Shown here: positions 25,801 through 33,030 of the stretch, piece after piece
Layout of the letters: each line of letters begins with the position of its first letter
How positions within the stretch are numbered: position 1 is the first letter of the stretch
NCBI GenBank assembly: GCA_041392855.1
Contig: JAWKLD010000001.1
Span: 315,501-379,500, forward strand
Source: Flavipsychrobacter sp.
Lineage (GTDB): Bacteria; Bacteroidota; Bacteroidia; Chitinophagales; Chitinophagaceae
Direction of reading: 5' to 3'
DNA length: 64,000 nucleotides
Notes under the pieces: model-generated
What the model saw: only the letters and a program-made list of their open reading frames with translations
Databases searched by the model: none
What the model was told of the DNA's origin: nothing
Position numbers and translations under genes: made by a program

Positions 25801-26504
25801 TTGGAGAAGCAACTATGCCTGAAGTAAAACCGCCTGATATACCTAGTTGTGAGGCTTGGACATTGCCTGATTTGCTTAACAGGGAAAAGGATGTAATTGG
25901 TATCTACTTAAGTGCGCATCCTTTAGATGGTTATAAGTTTGAAATGAAGCACTATGGATTTGCCAATATTAGTGATATTGATAAATTTCAAGGTAAAACA
26001 ATAAGAGTGGCAGGTTTTGTGACAGATGCTGCCCATATGACCACTAAGAAAGGCAGTAAGTTTGGTAAGCTGATGCTTAACGATTATAGTGGGCATATAG
26101 AGGTAATGTTTTGGAATGATGATTATGTGCAGTACAATAACTATATAGATAATGGGCAGCAGATAATGATACAAGGTGTGTATCAGGAGCATCGTTTCAG
26201 GCCTGGTGTGATGGAGTTTAAGATACAACGAGTGATGCTGCTAGATCAAGTGCGCAAGCAAATGACCAAACGTATTCATTTGAAGGTATGGTTGGATAAA
26301 TTGAATGATGAAGTGGTGGACTATTTGTCTACGAATTTGAAGGAACACCCTGGTAGTACGGAGTTGATCATGCAGGTTTTTGACAGGGCTGACGATATGT
26401 CCATCAAGTTGAAGACAGGAGGGCAGAAAATAGAAGTTAATAATGATCTAATATTATTTTTAGAGGAACATGACGATATGAAAGTGCAGCTTGAAATAGC
26501 CTAG
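22890..26504 (+). CDS. dnaE: DNA polymerase III subunit alpha
   Basis: DnaE is the replicative polymerase. The 1204-residue protein has an N-terminal PHP domain with HLHNHTQFSLLDGA (residues 5-18) and MTDHGNMFGA. The palm carries the catalytic Asp pair in SMPDIDTDFDD and the block GRGSAAGSAVAYC. Later come YRPGPLEYIPNF, YGITVYQEQVM, FNKSHSTCYA and the tandem HhH region with INAIKGVG-type sequence (AIKGVGEAAVE). The C-terminal part has an OB fold (IRVAGFVTDAAHMTTKKG, HIEVMFW). Length is normal for Bacteroidota. It begins with ATG and stands alone; a near-consensus -7 (TTATTTTG) lies before it. Confidence 0.97.
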   Translation: MKFSHLHNHTQFSLLDGASAIPKLFDKAMADDMPAMAMTDHGNMFGAFQFVAQAWKNTKVVGKDEHGNDIKEPVVKPIVGCEFYLVEDRHKRQFSRGEKDVRYHQLLLAKNEVGYRNLVKLCSLGYMEGLYGKYPRVDKELILQYHEGLIATTCCLAAEVPRTILREGEEEAEKVFKWWLDLFGDDYYVELQRHEIPDQIKANEVLVKFARKYNVPIIASNDSHYVDQTDANAHDILLCINTAEKQSTPKMKDFDDSGVKNKDARFAFYNDQFYFKKTAEMSALFGDLPEAIGNTQMIVDKVKPLKLERDILLPNFVVPKEFNEDQDAYLEHLTWTGAKERYKEITPEIEERLNFELFTIRTMGFAGYFLIVGDFIQAGRDLGVLVGPGRGSAAGSAVAYCIGITNIDPIKYNLLFERFLNPERKSMPDIDTDFDDAGRQRVIDYVVDKYGKNQVAHIVTYGTMAAKMSIKDVARVLDLPLQDSNALAKLVPDRPGISLKRLLNAPIDGDGSLKSKEGLGSEELEGVTKLREIHTTPNNLHGDVLREAEKLEGSVRNTGIHAAGIIIAPKDLTDLIPVAANKDVELLITQFDGSIIEDAGVIKMDFLGLKTLTIIKDALALIKRNYDIDIDVDTLPLDDEKTFELYQRGETNATFQFESAGMQKYLRELKPDKFDDLIAMNALYRPGPLEYIPNFIRRKHGEEEITYDLPEMEEYLEDTYGITVYQEQVMLLSQKLAGFSKGDADVLRKAMGKKKKDVLDKMKIQFVEGATKKGHPEDKLNKVWTDWEAFAQYAFNKSHSTCYAYVAYHTAYLKAHYPAEFMAAVLNNQNNIDKIKFYMEECQRMGLQVLGPDVNESLKGFSVSQESVIRFGMNAIKGVGEAAVEDIIKEREENGKFSTPFDLVSRVNQRTVNKKSLENLVLAGALDCFESFHRAQYFYAPATDPVTGLERMVKFGNQFQANSSMAANSLFGEATMPEVKPPDIPSCEAWTLPDLLNREKDVIGIYLSAHPLDGYKFEMKHYGFANISDIDKFQGKTIRVAGFVTDAAHMTTKKGSKFGKLMLNDYSGHIEVMFWNDDYVQYNNYIDNGQQIMIQGVYQEHRFRPGVMEFKIQRVMLLDQVRKQMTKRIHLKVWLDKLNDEVVDYLSTNLKEHPGSTELIMQVFDRADDMSIKLKTGGQKIEVNNDLILFLEEHDDMKVQLEIA

Positions 26505-26550
26505 AAATGGCATATATGTGGGTTATTTATATCGCTATCATGGCCCTCTA

Positions 26551-26581
26551 TTGTTGCTCTAATATATTGGTCTTATTTTTG
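26551..26581 (+). promoter_or_regulatory. Promoter of trxA
   Basis: TTG at 26551-26553, a 20-base spacer and TATTTTTG at 26574-26581 fit the Bacteroidota consensus. A second TTG at 26554 gives a 17-base spacer. The leader would be about 40 bases. Confidence 0.65.
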
Positions 26582-26630
26582 ACATCTGGTAATTGATAAT
26601 TCTTTTAATAATTAAATAAAAACGTAACAA

Positions 26631-26948
26631 ATGGCAGCTGTATATACTGATGCAAATTTTGAGGAAGAAGTGCTTAAAGCAGATAAGTTATCTATGATCG
26701 ATTTCTGGGCTCCTTGGTGTGGGCCATGTTTGGCGATAGGGCCATCAATTGAGGCTTTGGCTACAGAATATGAAGGTAAGATCAATGTAGGTAAGGTGAA
26801 TGTAGATGAGAATCCTAACTTGTCTATCGAGTATGGTATTACAAGCATACCGGCTGTTTTGTTCATCAAAAATGGTGAGGTGGTTGATAAGGTTCCTGGT
26901 GCAGCTCCAAAAGGTGCTTACGAGAAGAAGATCCAACAACACATGTAA
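26631..26948 (+). CDS. trxA: Thioredoxin
   Basis: Thioredoxin reduces disulfides in the cytoplasm. The 105-residue protein has the active site FWAPWCGPCLAI with C30 and C33, the buried acidic residue region MIDFWA, VGKVNVDENPNLSIEYGI and the cis-proline loop SIPAVL. All key residues are present, and there is no signal peptide. It has its own promoter and a strong terminator, so it forms a one-gene unit between dnaE and the desaturase gene. Confidence 0.95.
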   Translation: MAAVYTDANFEEEVLKADKLSMIDFWAPWCGPCLAIGPSIEALATEYEGKINVGKVNVDENPNLSIEYGITSIPAVLFIKNGEVVDKVPGAAPKGAYEKKIQQHM

Positions 26949-26965
26949 TTCTTTGTTTTGCATAG

Positions 26966-26994
26966 AAAAGCCGACTTTAATAGTCGGCTTTTTG
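26966..26994 (+). terminator. Terminator of trxA
   Basis: An 11-bp stem AAAAGCCGACT/AGTCGGCTTTT with loop TTAAT is followed by a T-run. Confidence 0.9.
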
Positions 26995-27085
26995 CATATA
27001 GGTACATTGAAATGACAATGAAAGTTTGAAATCGTAAGTAGATTTTACTAGTATTACCACTCTCTTAAGAAAATATAGCAACGGA

Positions 27086-28156
27086 ATGTTACAATCATTA
27101 CCTGAAATTACGGATCCTATTTATGTAAAACCGGAGTCTTATTCGGCGGTAGATAAGTTTTTCTTGAAGTATATAAAAGATGAGCGCGACCTGCCATTTG
27201 TATACCTTACGATCAAGATCACGTTGGTGCTTATTCCGTTAGCGGTGTTGTTATATCTGCCTTTTATTACAGGTTGGTTATGGTGGGTGTTGGTATTTGC
27301 TTATCATTTCTTCAACAACTTTACCTTCAAAGGGCCTTTTGGGTTGATGCTACATTGTACTAGCCATAGAGTGTTGTTTAAGAGAGAATACAATCTTTTA
27401 AACCATTACCTGCCTTGGGTAATAGCGCCATTCTTCGGACATTCTCCTGAGACCTATTACACACACCATATAGGTATGCACCATGCAGAGGGTAATATGG
27501 AGGATGATGAGAGCACAACCATGCCTTATGATAGAGATACAATAAGTGGTTTCGGGCATTATTTTGGTAAGTTTCTTTTAGTAGGTATCTACCATTTGTG
27601 CAACTACTTCTTTATGAAGAAGCGCAAGCGTTTATTAATGCGCTCTATTAGAGGAGAGTTGTTGTTCATCGCTTTTTGTGTAGGCATGAGTTTTGTGAAT
27701 TTCCCAGCTACACTGGTGGTGTTTATTATACCGTTCTTCTTGTATAGACTAATAGCTATGATGGGCAACTGGGCACAGCATTCTTTTATTGATCCCGCAG
27801 ACCCTGCTAATGATTACAGGAACAGTATTACCTGTATTAATACAGGGTATAACCATAAATGCTGGAATGATGGGTATCACATCAGCCATCATGAAAAACA
27901 AACATTACACTGGACAGAACATCCTGTTTACTTTAAGAAGACCTATCAGAAATATATAGACAACAATGCTATAGTTTTTGATGGCATACACTTTCTGCAT
28001 GTGTTCATTTATTTGATGGGTAAGCGCTATGATCTGCTTGCCAAGCACTACGTGAATATAACAGGTAAGTATAAAACGGATGAAGAGGTAATTGAGTTCT
28101 TAAAATCCAGAACAAGGAAAGTACCTTTTAATTCAGGCAACCTAGCTACTAGCTAA
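27086..28156 (+). CDS. Membrane fatty acid desaturase family protein
   Basis: The 356-residue protein has the three histidine boxes of integral-membrane di-iron desaturases: H90-CTS-H94, THHIGMHH at 126-133 and HISHH at 265-269, plus H232 in the AQHSF block. Hydrophobic segments lie near residues 41-60, 64-80, 110-120 and 195-225. Enzymes of this type insert a double bond into an acyl chain or hydroxylate a lipid using oxygen. The exact substrate cannot be read. It is a lone plus-strand gene and ends 3 bases before a convergent VOC gene. Confidence 0.85.
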   Translation: MLQSLPEITDPIYVKPESYSAVDKFFLKYIKDERDLPFVYLTIKITLVLIPLAVLLYLPFITGWLWWVLVFAYHFFNNFTFKGPFGLMLHCTSHRVLFKREYNLLNHYLPWVIAPFFGHSPETYYTHHIGMHHAEGNMEDDESTTMPYDRDTISGFGHYFGKFLLVGIYHLCNYFFMKKRKRLLMRSIRGELLFIAFCVGMSFVNFPATLVVFIIPFFLYRLIAMMGNWAQHSFIDPADPANDYRNSITCINTGYNHKCWNDGYHISHHEKQTLHWTEHPVYFKKTYQKYIDNNAIVFDGIHFLHVFIYLMGKRYDLLAKHYVNITGKYKTDEEVIEFLKSRTRKVPFNSGNLATS

Positions 28157-28159
28157 AGT

Positions 28160-28522
28160 TTAGTCACTTTCTTCTTGGCCAAATTGTAGGCGGTAACCAT
28201 TGTTGTCGTAGATAGAGAATTCTCTCATGCCATAAGGGAGGTTGCTTATAGGTTTGCAAACTTTTACGTTTTCATTGATGTCTTCCCAAAGCTCATTGAT
28301 GCCGTTCACATAGATATAAAAGCTACCTGTAAAACTAGTAGTGTCAAATTCTTCATCCTTAGGTAAGGCTATCATTATTTGCACACCACCTCTGCTCAAG
28401 TGTCCCCAGCCAAGTTCTAGATCCAGATTGTCTAGTTTGAAATTTAAAACCTTAGCATAGAAGTCGGCTGTTTCTTGTAGGTCTTTTGTCCAGATAATGG
28501 GTGTTAATTCTCTTAGTCGCAT
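28160..28522 (-). CDS. VOC family (glyoxalase/bleomycin resistance) protein
   Basis: The 120-residue protein has the single-domain VOC fold of repeated beta-alpha-beta-beta-beta units. The first half holds TPIIWTKDLQETADFYAKVLNF and LGWGHLSRGG; the second holds FYIYVNGINELWEDI, MREFSIYDNNGYRLQFGQ. The E/H metal ligands cannot be set with confidence. The family includes isomerases, dioxygenases and antibiotic-binding proteins, so no substrate is given. It follows two other small minus-strand genes in the same direction. Confidence 0.8.
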   Translation of the reverse strand: MRLRELTPIIWTKDLQETADFYAKVLNFKLDNLDLELGWGHLSRGGVQIMIALPKDEEFDTTSFTGSFYIYVNGINELWEDINENVKVCKPISNLPYGMREFSIYDNNGYRLQFGQEESD

Positions 28523-28561
28523 ACAGTTTGCTTTGTTAGCTGCAAATTACTAATTAACTGT

Positions 28562-28978
28562 TTATTTCTTTGTTTTTGCCTCTTGTTCATCAATAAATAA
28601 TGCTTCGTATAAATATTGTTTCAGCAGGTCTGCATCTATCTCTTTTGTATTGTAGAACTTTTTTGTTGCTATTTGTTTTCTTCCTTCTTTGTTGAGATAG
28701 CCAACATCGTCGGTTATTTTCTGCCCATTACAAAACCCTAATACAACAACATTTGTCTCTTTGATGCCGCCCCATGGTACGCTTGCAGGCCATATAAAAA
28801 AGACTCTTTTGTGCTGATAGAAATAAGGAACATTGTAGGCCAGTTTTTCACGACCGTTAGGCATGCACTCATGGATTATTTTGCGGAGTACAGTTACGAT
28901 CTTTAGTTCTTCTTCCGGCAGGTAATCTAGGAATTCCTCGATGTTTGCAAAAGAGACGTTTTGAAATTTGTTACCCAC
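28562..28978 (-). CDS. DUF1801 (YdhG-like) domain protein
   Basis: This 138-residue protein matches DUF1801. It has an N-terminal FANIEEFLDYLPEEE helix and LRKIIHECMPNGREKLAYNVPYF. A beta region follows with KRVFFIWPASVPWGG, then a basic helical C-terminus (EGRKQIATKKF). The role of the family is unknown; a fold like that of small-ligand-binding proteins has been suggested. The start lies 2 bases after the stop of the upstream AhpC/TSA gene, so the two are translated from one transcript. Confidence 0.8.
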   Translation of the reverse strand: MGNKFQNVSFANIEEFLDYLPEEELKIVTVLRKIIHECMPNGREKLAYNVPYFYQHKRVFFIWPASVPWGGIKETNVVVLGFCNGQKITDDVGYLNKEGRKQIATKKFYNTKEIDADLLKQYLYEALFIDEQEAKTKK

Positions 28979-28980
28979 TA

Positions 28981-29580
28981 TTATTCTTTGTTTAGAGATT
29001 GTAGTACAGATAATAAGAGTGCACCACTTAAGCGTTTTTTATAATCAGGGTTTATATATTCAAAAGATATCTTGCCTTCTCGGTCGGTAATGAAGATTGA
29101 AGGTACGGGAAGGTAGCCTTTATTTTTACCATCGGAGTAGGTTGCTAGTCGCTCCAATTGCCTTTCGCTAGCCTGAAAGGCTATGCCCATAGCTTTGGTC
29201 AAGCTACCATCACCGTCTGATAGTAAAGTGTACTTTAGTTCATTCTTATCAGCAGTTTTGTTGAGTTCTTCATGAGTATCTGGGCTAATGGCTATAATTC
29301 TATATCCGGTAGCAAGTATTTCTTCCTCCAGTTCGCCAAGAGCACTCAGATGTCTATTGCAATAAGGGCACCAGCCTCCACGGTAAAAGACAAGTATTGC
29401 AGGTTGCTCTTTTACCAGTTCTTGTATGTTTACAGCATTACCCTTAATGTCATTTAGTGTTATTGCAGGTATTTCAGCCCCAATTAATAGTGGACACACT
29501 TTATTAGCAGCAGGAGCTAGTTGTGCATTGGCACTGGAGAAAGAGAGTAGTGTTATCAATAACAAGAATAGTTGTTTCAT
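28981..29580 (-). CDS. Exported AhpC/TSA-family thiol peroxidase-like protein
   Basis: The 199-residue protein, counted from the ATG at 29578-29580, has a signal peptide (MKQLFLLLITLLSFSSANA). A TTG five codons upstream is an alternative start but less likely. The mature domain is a thioredoxin-like fold of the AhpC/TSA type with VFYRGGWCPYCNRHLSALGE, a CPYC motif in place of the usual peroxiredoxin TxxC context. GDGSLTKAMGIAF and FITDREGKISFEY follow. It probably acts in the periplasm on peroxides or disulfides. DUF1801 follows after 2 bases. Confidence 0.8.
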   Translation of the reverse strand: MKQLFLLLITLLSFSSANAQLAPAANKVCPLLIGAEIPAITLNDIKGNAVNIQELVKEQPAILVFYRGGWCPYCNRHLSALGELEEEILATGYRIIAISPDTHEELNKTADKNELKYTLLSDGDGSLTKAMGIAFQASERQLERLATYSDGKNKGYLPVPSIFITDREGKISFEYINPDYKKRLSGALLLSVLQSLNKE

Positions 29581-29645
29581 AAGCCGCAATATCAATTAAA
29601 GTAAGGAGTTGACCAACTAAGCGGTTAATAAAAGCAGAAGCAACA

Positions 29646-29672
29646 ATAAAAAAGCCCTGACGAGCAGGGCTT
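29646..29672 (-). terminator. Terminator of lipoprotein copy C
   Basis: The stem AAGCCCTG/CAGGGCTT with loop ACGAG is followed on the minus strand by a U-tract (TTTTTATTG). It lies 26 bases after the stop. Confidence 0.85.
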
Positions 29673-29698
29673 AATGTTTAAATATGTTGGTTGAATAC

Positions 29699-29965
29699 TT
29701 ATTCAGTACCTTCTATTGAACAGAAATGTTGCTCGATAGCGCGTCTTTCAAGATGCTTCACTTCAAGCTCATAATATTTACATGCTGCTTTAGCATTGTC
29801 CTCGTTCTCTCTGATGGTATATCTTGCTGAAGAGTTGTCTACCACTTTACCGTCATCTTTCAATACTGTCTTTATAATGCAAGAGCATGTATAGTTTTTC
29901 TTACAAGAAGAAAATGACACAAGACAAATCAGCGCAATAACGGGGATAATTAAGATTCTGTTCAT
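29699..29965 (-). CDS. Small cysteine-patterned lipoprotein, copy C
   Basis: This is the third and longest member of the family, with 88 residues. The lipobox is FSSC with C21; the mature start is CKKNYTCSC (C27, C29), then NAKAAC (C62) and QHFC (C82). The spacing from C29 to the third Cys is 33 residues here against 25 in the other copies. The minus-strand leader shows TTG, 20 bases and TATTTTTA, one base off the -7 consensus. It has its own terminator and is a one-gene unit. Function unknown. Confidence 0.8.
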   Translation of the reverse strand: MNRILIIPVIALICLVSFSSCKKNYTCSCIIKTVLKDDGKVVDNSSARYTIRENEDNAKAACKYYELEVKHLERRAIEQHFCSIEGTE

Positions 29966-30127
29966 GAAAATTCTATACTTTATCGAATAAAAATAGCCTT
30001 AGTATTTGAAAAAAACAAGTGTCGTACATTAAGTTGATTTAGAATCTGATAATCTACATTGCCAAATTGTTTTTACACCTAGCATAAAAACGTTAATTTC
30101 GCCATCCTTTCAGAATAAGATAATATT

Positions 30128-31465
30128 ATGTTTGAAAATTTAAGTGAACGCCTCGAAGGTGCCTTTAAGCAGCTAAAAGGTGAAGGTCGTATATCAGAGA
30201 TCAATATTGCCTCTACAGTAAAAGAGATCCGCCGTGCGCTGGTAGATGCCGATGTGAACTATAAAATAGCGAAAGATTTTACCGATAAGGTAAAAGAAAA
30301 AGCATTGGGAGAGAAGGTGTTAACAGCCGTGTCTCCGGGGCAGTTGATGGTAAAGATCGTGCAAGACCAGCTTGCCGAGCTTATGGGGGGGAGTGAAGAG
30401 GAGCTAAATCTTACTCAAAAGCCTACTGTTATACTTATAGCAGGTCTTCAAGGTTCGGGTAAAACCACTTTTAGTGGTAAGTTGGCCAATTTTCTTAAAA
30501 CAAAGAAAGGGCGTAATCCATTGCTGGTAGCGGCAGACGTTTATCGTCCTGCGGCTATAGATCAGCTACATGTATTGGGAGAGCAGGTGAAAGTGCCCGT
30601 GTATAGCGAGCGTGAGAATAAAGACGTAGTATCAATAGCTAATAATGCAATAGCTGAGGCAAAGAAGAACGGGAATAGTGTTGTGATCATAGATACTGCA
30701 GGTCGTTTGGCTGTAGATGAAGCTATGATGGCCGAGGTGAAAAACATTAAGGATGCAGTGCAGCCGCAGGAGATACTATTTGTAGTAGACTCTATGACAG
30801 GTCAAGATGCTGTAAATACAGCTAAGGCATTCAACGATAGGCTGGACTTCACAGGTGTAGTGCTTACGAAGTTGGATGGTGATACACGTGGTGGTGCAGC
30901 TCTTACTATTAAATATACGGTAGAGAAGCCTATCAAGTTTGTGAGTATGGGGGAGAAACTAGATACACTAGATGTATTCTACCCCGAGCGTATGGCACAG
31001 CGTATATTGGGTATGGGAGATATTACCACCCTTGTTGAGCGTGCGCAGGAGCAGTTTGATGAAGCACAGGCTAAGAAATTAGAAAAGAAGATCAGAGCTA
31101 ATAAATTTGATTTTGATGATTTTAAAGATCAGCTGAATCAGATCAAGAAGATGGGTAATATTAAAGACCTTCTAGGAATGATACCAGGTGTGGGCAAGGC
31201 CATGAAGGATATTGACATCTCGGATGATGCCTTCAAAGGGATAGAAGCTATGATCAACTCTATGACTCCATTTGAGCGAAATAATCCGGATGCTATTGAT
31301 GGCAATAGACGTAAGCGTATCGCTAAAGGTTCAGGAAAAGAAGTGGCAGATGTGAATGCCTTTATGAAGCAGTTTGAGCAAATGAGGAAGATGATGGGGC
31401 AGATGAATAAAATGAAGGGTGGTATGCCGGGAATGGGTATGAGAATGCCTTTTGGTAAACGATAA
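30128..31465 (+). CDS. ffh: Signal recognition particle protein Ffh
   Basis: Ffh binds signal sequences and the SRP RNA and delivers nascent membrane proteins to FtsY with GTP hydrolysis. The 445-residue protein has the N domain helices, then the G domain with GLQGSGKTT (106-114), DTAGRLAVD and TKLDGDTRGGAAL. The M domain follows (about 300-445) with KMGNIKDLLGMIPG, SMTPFERNNP, the RNA-binding block RRKRIAKGSGKEVADVNAF, and a Met-rich tail (MRKMMGQMNKMKGGMPGM). It lies just before rpsP, as in many bacteria, but rpsP has its own promoter. Confidence 0.97.
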   Translation: MFENLSERLEGAFKQLKGEGRISEINIASTVKEIRRALVDADVNYKIAKDFTDKVKEKALGEKVLTAVSPGQLMVKIVQDQLAELMGGSEEELNLTQKPTVILIAGLQGSGKTTFSGKLANFLKTKKGRNPLLVAADVYRPAAIDQLHVLGEQVKVPVYSERENKDVVSIANNAIAEAKKNGNSVVIIDTAGRLAVDEAMMAEVKNIKDAVQPQEILFVVDSMTGQDAVNTAKAFNDRLDFTGVVLTKLDGDTRGGAALTIKYTVEKPIKFVSMGEKLDTLDVFYPERMAQRILGMGDITTLVERAQEQFDEAQAKKLEKKIRANKFDFDDFKDQLNQIKKMGNIKDLLGMIPGVGKAMKDIDISDDAFKGIEAMINSMTPFERNNPDAIDGNRRKRIAKGSGKEVADVNAFMKQFEQMRKMMGQMNKMKGGMPGMGMRMPFGKR

Positions 31466-31483
31466 GTCAGAAAAAATCAAAAG

Positions 31484-31514
31484 TTTGGGATTTTCTATTT
31501 ATTCCATACCTTTG
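31484..31514 (+). promoter_or_regulatory. Promoter of rpsP
   Basis: TTTG at 31484-31487, a 19-base spacer and TACCTTTG at 31507-31514 are a full match to the Bacteroidota -33/-7 consensus. The leader is about 35 bases. Confidence 0.8.
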
Positions 31515-31556
31515 CAGTTTAAATTTATTTACTAACGCAAATAATTTCTATTATTT

Positions 31557-32102
31557 ATGGCGGTTAAAATTCGTCTACAACGTCACGGCTCTAAAAAGCG
31601 CCCGTTCTACTTTATAGTAGTAGCAAACAGCACTGCCCCAAGAGATGGCAGATTCATTGAAAAATTAGGTACCTACAATCCATTGACAGTTCCTGCAACA
31701 ATTCGTTTGAGCAGAGAGCGTTCATTGCATTGGTTACAAAAAGGTGCTCAACCGACGAATACTTGCCGTCGTATTTTATCATTCAAAGGAGTTTTATACC
31801 TGAAGCACTTAATGCGTGGTGTTGAGCTTAACTTGTTTGATGAGAAAACAGCTTTTGAAAAATTCGAAGCATGGAATGCTGATCACGAGAAGCTAGTTGC
31901 TGAACGTGAAGAATCTCACCGTTTGCACAAAGCTGAAAAGCGTAATGCAGCTGTTGAAGAGTCAGTAAAACGTGTTGAAGAAAAAATGGCAGCTAAAGCA
32001 GCGGCAGCAGCTCCTGCAGAAGAGGCGCCAGCTGAAGAAGCACAAACTGAAGAAGCTCCTGCAGTAGAAGCAACTACTGAAGAGCCAAAAACAGAAGAAT
32101 AG
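31557..32102 (+). CDS. rpsP: Ribosomal protein S16
   Basis: S16 is a small-subunit protein needed for 30S assembly. The first 80 or so residues match S16: MAVKIRLQRHGSKKRPFYFIVVAN, then DGRFIEKLGTYNPL and WLQKGAQPTNT. The remaining 100 residues are an extension of charged helix (HEKLVAEREESHRLHKAEKR) and a low-complexity Ala-Glu-Pro tail (EEAPAEEAQTEEAPAVEA). Long acidic tails on S16 are known in Bacteroidota. The usual partners rimM, trmD and rplS do not follow; a strong terminator does. Confidence 0.95.
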   Translation: MAVKIRLQRHGSKKRPFYFIVVANSTAPRDGRFIEKLGTYNPLTVPATIRLSRERSLHWLQKGAQPTNTCRRILSFKGVLYLKHLMRGVELNLFDEKTAFEKFEAWNADHEKLVAEREESHRLHKAEKRNAAVEESVKRVEEKMAAKAAAAAPAEEAPAEEAQTEEAPAVEATTEEPKTEE

Positions 32103-32142
32103 TATCTTATTAGGATAAAATAATAATGTACTAAGCATATTG

Positions 32143-32178
32143 ATAAAGAGCAACGGTAATCGTTGCTCTTTATTTGTT
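32143..32178 (+). terminator. Terminator of rpsP
   Basis: A 13-bp perfect stem ATAAAGAGCAACG with its complement and loop GTAAT is followed by a T-rich run. It lies 40 bases after the stop. Confidence 0.85.
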
Positions 32179-32193
32179 ATTATTGCCAAGTAA

Positions 32194-32943
32194 ATGGATA
32201 AAAACTACGAAGAAGTATATCATAATGAGGAGCTGACCAACTGGTGGTTTGTAGCCCGTAGAGATATGCTCATGAAACTTTTTGCACAATATAAGATTCC
32301 TAAAGAGGCCAAGATATTGGATATAGGATGTGCTGGTGCAGTGTTTTTATTAGAACTGAAAAAACTTGGTTATACCAATCTACATGCGCTTGACTATAGT
32401 GCAGAGGCGATAGCCCAAGCTAAAAAGAACGGACTAGAGCATGCGCATCTTATGGATGGGCATTATCCGGATTTTGAAGAAGGGGCTTTTGATGTTATTG
32501 TTGCTTCGGACTCTTTGGAGCATTTAGAAAAGGATGAAGTGGCCTTGGCCAACTGGTCGAAGGTGTTGAAGAAAGGAGGGAAGTGTTTTATCCTTGTGCC
32601 GGCGTATAATTTTTTATGGTCGGAGCACGATGATATCAATTACCACTTTAGACGATATACAACAAAAGAACTGGTTGCAAAGTCGGAAAAGGCAGGCTTC
32701 TCTATCATAAGGAATGGCTATAATTATATGTTGCTATTCATCCCTACGGCTATATTCCGTCTATTGCAAAACCTATTGGGTAAGAAAGAAAAGGATAAGC
32801 AATCAGATAAAGGACAAATATTAATACTGCCTTCCTTTGTACATAAGTTGCTTGCGGGTTTTCAGAAAATAGAAAACAGTCTGAGCCGTATCGTAAGGTT
32901 GCCTTTTGGTGTTACTGCATTTGTTGTAGCAACAAAACGTTGA
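32194..32943 (+). CDS. Class I SAM-dependent methyltransferase
   Basis: The 249-residue protein has the SAM-binding motif I at residues 41-51 (ILDIGCAGAVF), motif II LHALDYSAEAI and a later FDVIVASDSLEHLEK and VLKKGGKCFILVP. An extra C-terminal part holds a hydrophobic stretch (NYMLLFIPTAIFRLLQNLLG), so it may touch the membrane. The motif HFRRYTTKEL after the core is seen in methyltransferases that act on sugars or lipid-linked intermediates. It is the first of three genes (methyltransferase, glycosyltransferase, acyltransferase) that may modify a surface glycan. Target inferred only. Confidence 0.85.
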   Translation: MDKNYEEVYHNEELTNWWFVARRDMLMKLFAQYKIPKEAKILDIGCAGAVFLLELKKLGYTNLHALDYSAEAIAQAKKNGLEHAHLMDGHYPDFEEGAFDVIVASDSLEHLEKDEVALANWSKVLKKGGKCFILVPAYNFLWSEHDDINYHFRRYTTKELVAKSEKAGFSIIRNGYNYMLLFIPTAIFRLLQNLLGKKEKDKQSDKGQILILPSFVHKLLAGFQKIENSLSRIVRLPFGVTAFVVATKR

Positions 32944-33030
32944 TTTAATAGTATTTAGCTACATTTTCGGAATGTATGTTTTATATTAGTCTCTCTTAAA
33001 AAAACATACTTACCAAATAATACAGATTGT